Source of the DNA: Incurvaria masculella
Lineage: Eukaryota > Arthropoda > Insecta > Lepidoptera > Incurvariidae
Assembly (NCBI GenBank): GCA_946894095.1
Contig: OX335650.1
Span: forward strand, 5,208,001-5,272,000
Reading direction: 5' to 3'
Length of the DNA stretch: 64,000 bases
Positions 60,897-64,000 of this stretch are shown piece after piece (the first letter of the stretch is position 1; each line of letters begins with the position of its first letter). The notes beneath the pieces were generated by a model. The model was not told the origin of the DNA. It made no database searches and was given only the letters and a program-made list of their open reading frames with translations. The position numbers and the translations under genes were made by a program.

Positions 60897-63800
60897 CATC
60901 TTTGAAATCTTTGGAATCCTTTGCATTTTGCACAACCATTATTAAGCTGTATTAGACGTCTGAAGAGAAATGGTTATTCAGTATCTACCAGATCATTTTA
61001 GCCTCCTTGTGCAAAGTAAAGTGTAAAAAAAACGAACTCCGCACGGATTGTATAATATTTGAGTTAGCGGTGTATGCGCGTCAAAATCAATTTTGCAACT
61101 TGTAGAGGAAGCGAAATTTATGTTTTTAATTTCTAAAGTAAAGCGGTTTATTACAGCGAATTCATACATATTTCCCGCTTATTTTATATTATATTTATTT
61201 ATAAATGTGTGAAATGGTACCACAAACCGAAAATTGTATATTTCCAAGTGCCGCCGGTTTAAAAACCTAGTAAATAGGTGTTTACAAACTAACTTTTTTT
61301 AAAGAATATAATCAACGCTCTAAAACTGGCTAAAGCTGATTTGCTGTGATAGATTTGCACTCGGATATTTGTTTGTTCCCTGACGCCGAGATAACAACAA
61401 AAATAACCCCAAAATTTACAAATTTTCAGAAGTTAGCGTCAGTTAGCGTATTTCACACGCGTGTATTCTGAAACATGTTTCGGTGGATCTTACTCTAAAT
61501 CGTCTTGTCCAAATATTCTCCGAGAAGAGAGAAAGAGAGGTTCCTCAAATCTGGTTCTCGCAGATTTGTTAGTTAAGATATTCCACAGACGCAAGCCCGC
61601 TCTCTCTCCCACACATATGTCACAAATAAATTCCATGCATAAATCTTAACTTACAGATAATATTTAAAAATTGGATAGGACTTTTTTTGTATAGAGTTGT
61701 TAAAAAGTCAAACTTTATTAAGGGCTGCATTCTTTGAACAAATCAAGTTTTTCAACATCAAACGATGAGGTCGTTAAGTTGCCTAAATAAATTAAATTAA
61801 AAAAATATACATGTCCCAATTCCTGCAAACCTAAAGTTAGGTAGACAAATTGCATGGGTCGCAGCGCTGCAATGCGGGTAAATAAATCCATTGTTTCCCG
61901 AACGATTTAGTGGTCCAAAGGAAGACCATTGCGAATGTTGGCAACAGAACCGAAAGGGTACAACAAGAGCGGCTTCGATGGCGGCGGCTCGCACAAAGGG
62001 GTAACCTTGAGCGAACTCAACATGTGCCAATTCTGGGTCTTGCGACAGAAGAAAGGATACGCACGGATCGGCGAAAGAAAGCGAAAGCTTCGGGTAATTT
62101 TATGACTTTCTTTCACTTCCAAAGGGGCTACTTTCGTATTGTTTACCATATTGTGTCATGTTTTTTGGTCGCAAAAGGGATAGTGGTCGGGTGGAAGAAA
62201 GAGTTGCTGGGCGAAAGCTTGCTTTTATTTTGATCGAATTTCCTTTTCGTTGGTGTTCAAACCGAAAGCAGTGGGAATTAGAGTATACTAAGCGAAAATC
62301 TTTGAGATAAAAAAACATGCGTTTGTTATCTTAGAATACGCGAATGACCCGTTAGTTATGTGACCTATGCAAACGGAGCTTACTAATAATTTGAAACCAC
62401 AATTCTAATCGACTTGATATTTAGTTTCTTATGTCAATCAACGAATATCCGTGTGTGCATAAAAATCGGAAAAAAAATTAAATTTAAATTGAGTCCTCTT
62501 TACGTCTTTACTCTGTCAGGATATATTTTTCTAAAAAACTAAAACGAGCCGTAGTAAAGTGGTAATAATTAACAATTTATCCTAGTAAACTTGTAATCGT
62601 AAGGAATTGTAAATATAGGAAATTAATTTATGTAAAAAGGCTTTTCCAACTCAATCAGCTAAGAGGATCGTTTTTTCAAAGCCATTTTCGTAAGATTGTA
62701 GCTTTCCTAGTACGTCTTCGTACGTTAAAAAAATCCTACTATTAGCATCCTTTCGTATAAAGTTTTGCTGCCATACCTTTTCCTGTGAAAACTCTCAAAT
62801 CAATCGAGATCAAAATTTAAATTTAGTATAAAATGAGTCTTTAACATCGAAAGCTAAGCTTTCGGAATTCACGTAAGAATTCTGAGATAAAATAATAACG
62901 TAGAATTGTTATCACACGTCATGTATACCTACATTTTAATGTTGATGTCTTGTAATAAGGTGGCGATAAAAAAGCTGATAAGCGATCATAGCACGAGGTG
63001 GCCTCAAAAAACTTAAGCAAACTAGAAAAGACAACAACACCGCCTTATTAATTGGAATATTTACAGGACCGCCAACAAAACGCATTCTTTGCACAACCGC
63101 ACCTGCCCCCGGGATGTAAACACCCGGGTCCCGACGCCGAGCCGCGAACACAGAAACCTTTGTATCTCGTAATTTATCGTTGGACCTATTAAAACACTAC
63201 AAGGAGCAGGTTGCTCCATGCCGGATCGAGATAACCGCTGCGCAAACATCCCCGTGGGCACCAGACAAGGACGCAATCATACAACCGATAGAGAAGGCAT
63301 GAAAGTTTTTACTGAACACCTTCTAGGACGCCCTAACTTCCAACAGGGCACAATGAAGTAAGTTCTTTGTCGGGTATGTTATAGAGATCAATTTAACTTT
63401 GAAACTACAAGGGCACGCGCTAAGACAGCAGGTGGGATATGGGAGATTGTTGAAAAAATGTACATAATGCTTAGCTGAGGTGTCGTTCTATGGAGGGCGT
63501 TTTTTACGTCATTTAGCTATTTTTAATAGACTTTGAAGCATGCTGCGGTAGTGCAAACGGCAGCTGTGAGATAAGGATCACAGAGCTCTGAAAAACAAAT
63601 AAGCAAACATTTACTTTCTGTGATATAGCAATACATTTGCGATAGCCTAGAATAATGAATGAATTGCAAGAGCAAATAAATATCATAGGGGGATTGATAG
63701 CAGAAAATAAATCAAATAAAATGAAAATGATTAAGCATTTATTCATGGGATATATTCCACAACTACATATTTAATTATTATGTCACTTTTAATACTATTT

Positions 63801-64000
63801 TCGTAATGTACTAAGTATTGATCCTCATCCCTTAATTATTCATTATGTTTCTTCATGGCCAACAGCCGCTATCAGAGGCGAAAGGGGGTGATCCCGAAAT
63901 TGAACACATTTTGTGCCAACTTTGTTTCAATGGAAAATATCGTATCCGCATACATTGTTGTTGATAACTACACACACATATATACTAACATACCACTCAT
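60897..64000. other. Terminal 3.1 kb without a recognised gene or repeat
   Basis: No S1, S2 or MITE copy was found here, in contrast to the rest of the window. The region 61900-62300 is more balanced in composition and has several CGAAAG words. The frames at 61797-62318 on both strands have no domain. At 63060-63330 there is another balanced patch (CACCTGCCCCCGGGATG). The stretch could be the edge of a gene-bearing region, but no exon could be supported. Confidence 0.4.

Noticed and set aside
61797..62318. Frames of 72-107 codons on both strands
   Set aside because: No domain, and mutually overlapping. Kept only as a note on composition.
1..64000. Bacterial-type operons, promoters, ribosome binding sites and terminators
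   Set aside because: The window is clearly eukaryotic, and no such signals apply.

Overview
The window is repeat-dense, AT-rich insect DNA, most likely from a moth or butterfly. I found no exon of a host gene that I can name. The lepidopteran call rests on a dispersed repeat that opens with the palindrome GTGCGAGTCGGACTCGCAC, on a mariner remnant, on non-LTR ends that I remember as common in moths and butterflies, and on the very high density of SINEs and short inverted-repeat elements. It is recollection plus inference, not a database result.

The dominant component is one SINE superfamily, called S1 here, with about 30 full, truncated or interrupted copies from 647 to 59495. Two kinds of 5' head sit on the same body of about 260 bp. 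S1-t has a tRNA-like head with A and B boxes; clear examples are 48489, 17874 (minus) and 30714. S1-5S has a head that resembles the internal control region of 5S rRNA, preceded by a tRNA-type A box; clear examples are 12888, 25212 (minus), 45070 (minus) and 6341 (minus). The two forms also differ in their 3' halves: CTAATTCCTTCGGGAATG in S1-t and CTAGTTCCCATGTGG in S1-5S. One copy (39230) joins a 5S head to an S1-t 3' half. A separate SINE (22694, minus) has an unrelated head and body but ends in the same roughly 35-bp tail. Another family, S2, has a tRNA-Leu-like head (16365 minus, 18955 plus, 3592 minus).

The largest coding remnant lies at 12575-15398. It is a 5'-truncated non-LTR retrotransposon with a reverse transcriptase followed by a zinc-knuckle and restriction-like endonuclease domain. 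It is split by a complete 390-bp S1-5S SINE and has frameshifts. A second, 3'-only copy (10278-11009) lies inside an S1-t SINE and is flanked by an 8-bp target duplication. Smaller coding relics are a deleted mariner transposase (9085-9530), an RNase H domain (38215-38565, minus) and a non-LTR C-terminus (46400-46615, minus).

The rest is inverted-repeat elements plus a 44-bp minisatellite (19268-19640). The inverted repeats include three long, near-perfect palindromes (15627-16027, 20242-20358, 22360-22533), several multi-copy MITE-like families and two elements with TTAAGG ends. About a dozen short GC-rich islands stand in AT-rich DNA, and one region holds six AACCCTT/AAGGGTT motifs (34320-34720). 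The long stretches in between are probably intergenic or intronic. All coordinates of repeats were read by eye and their edges may be off by several bases.
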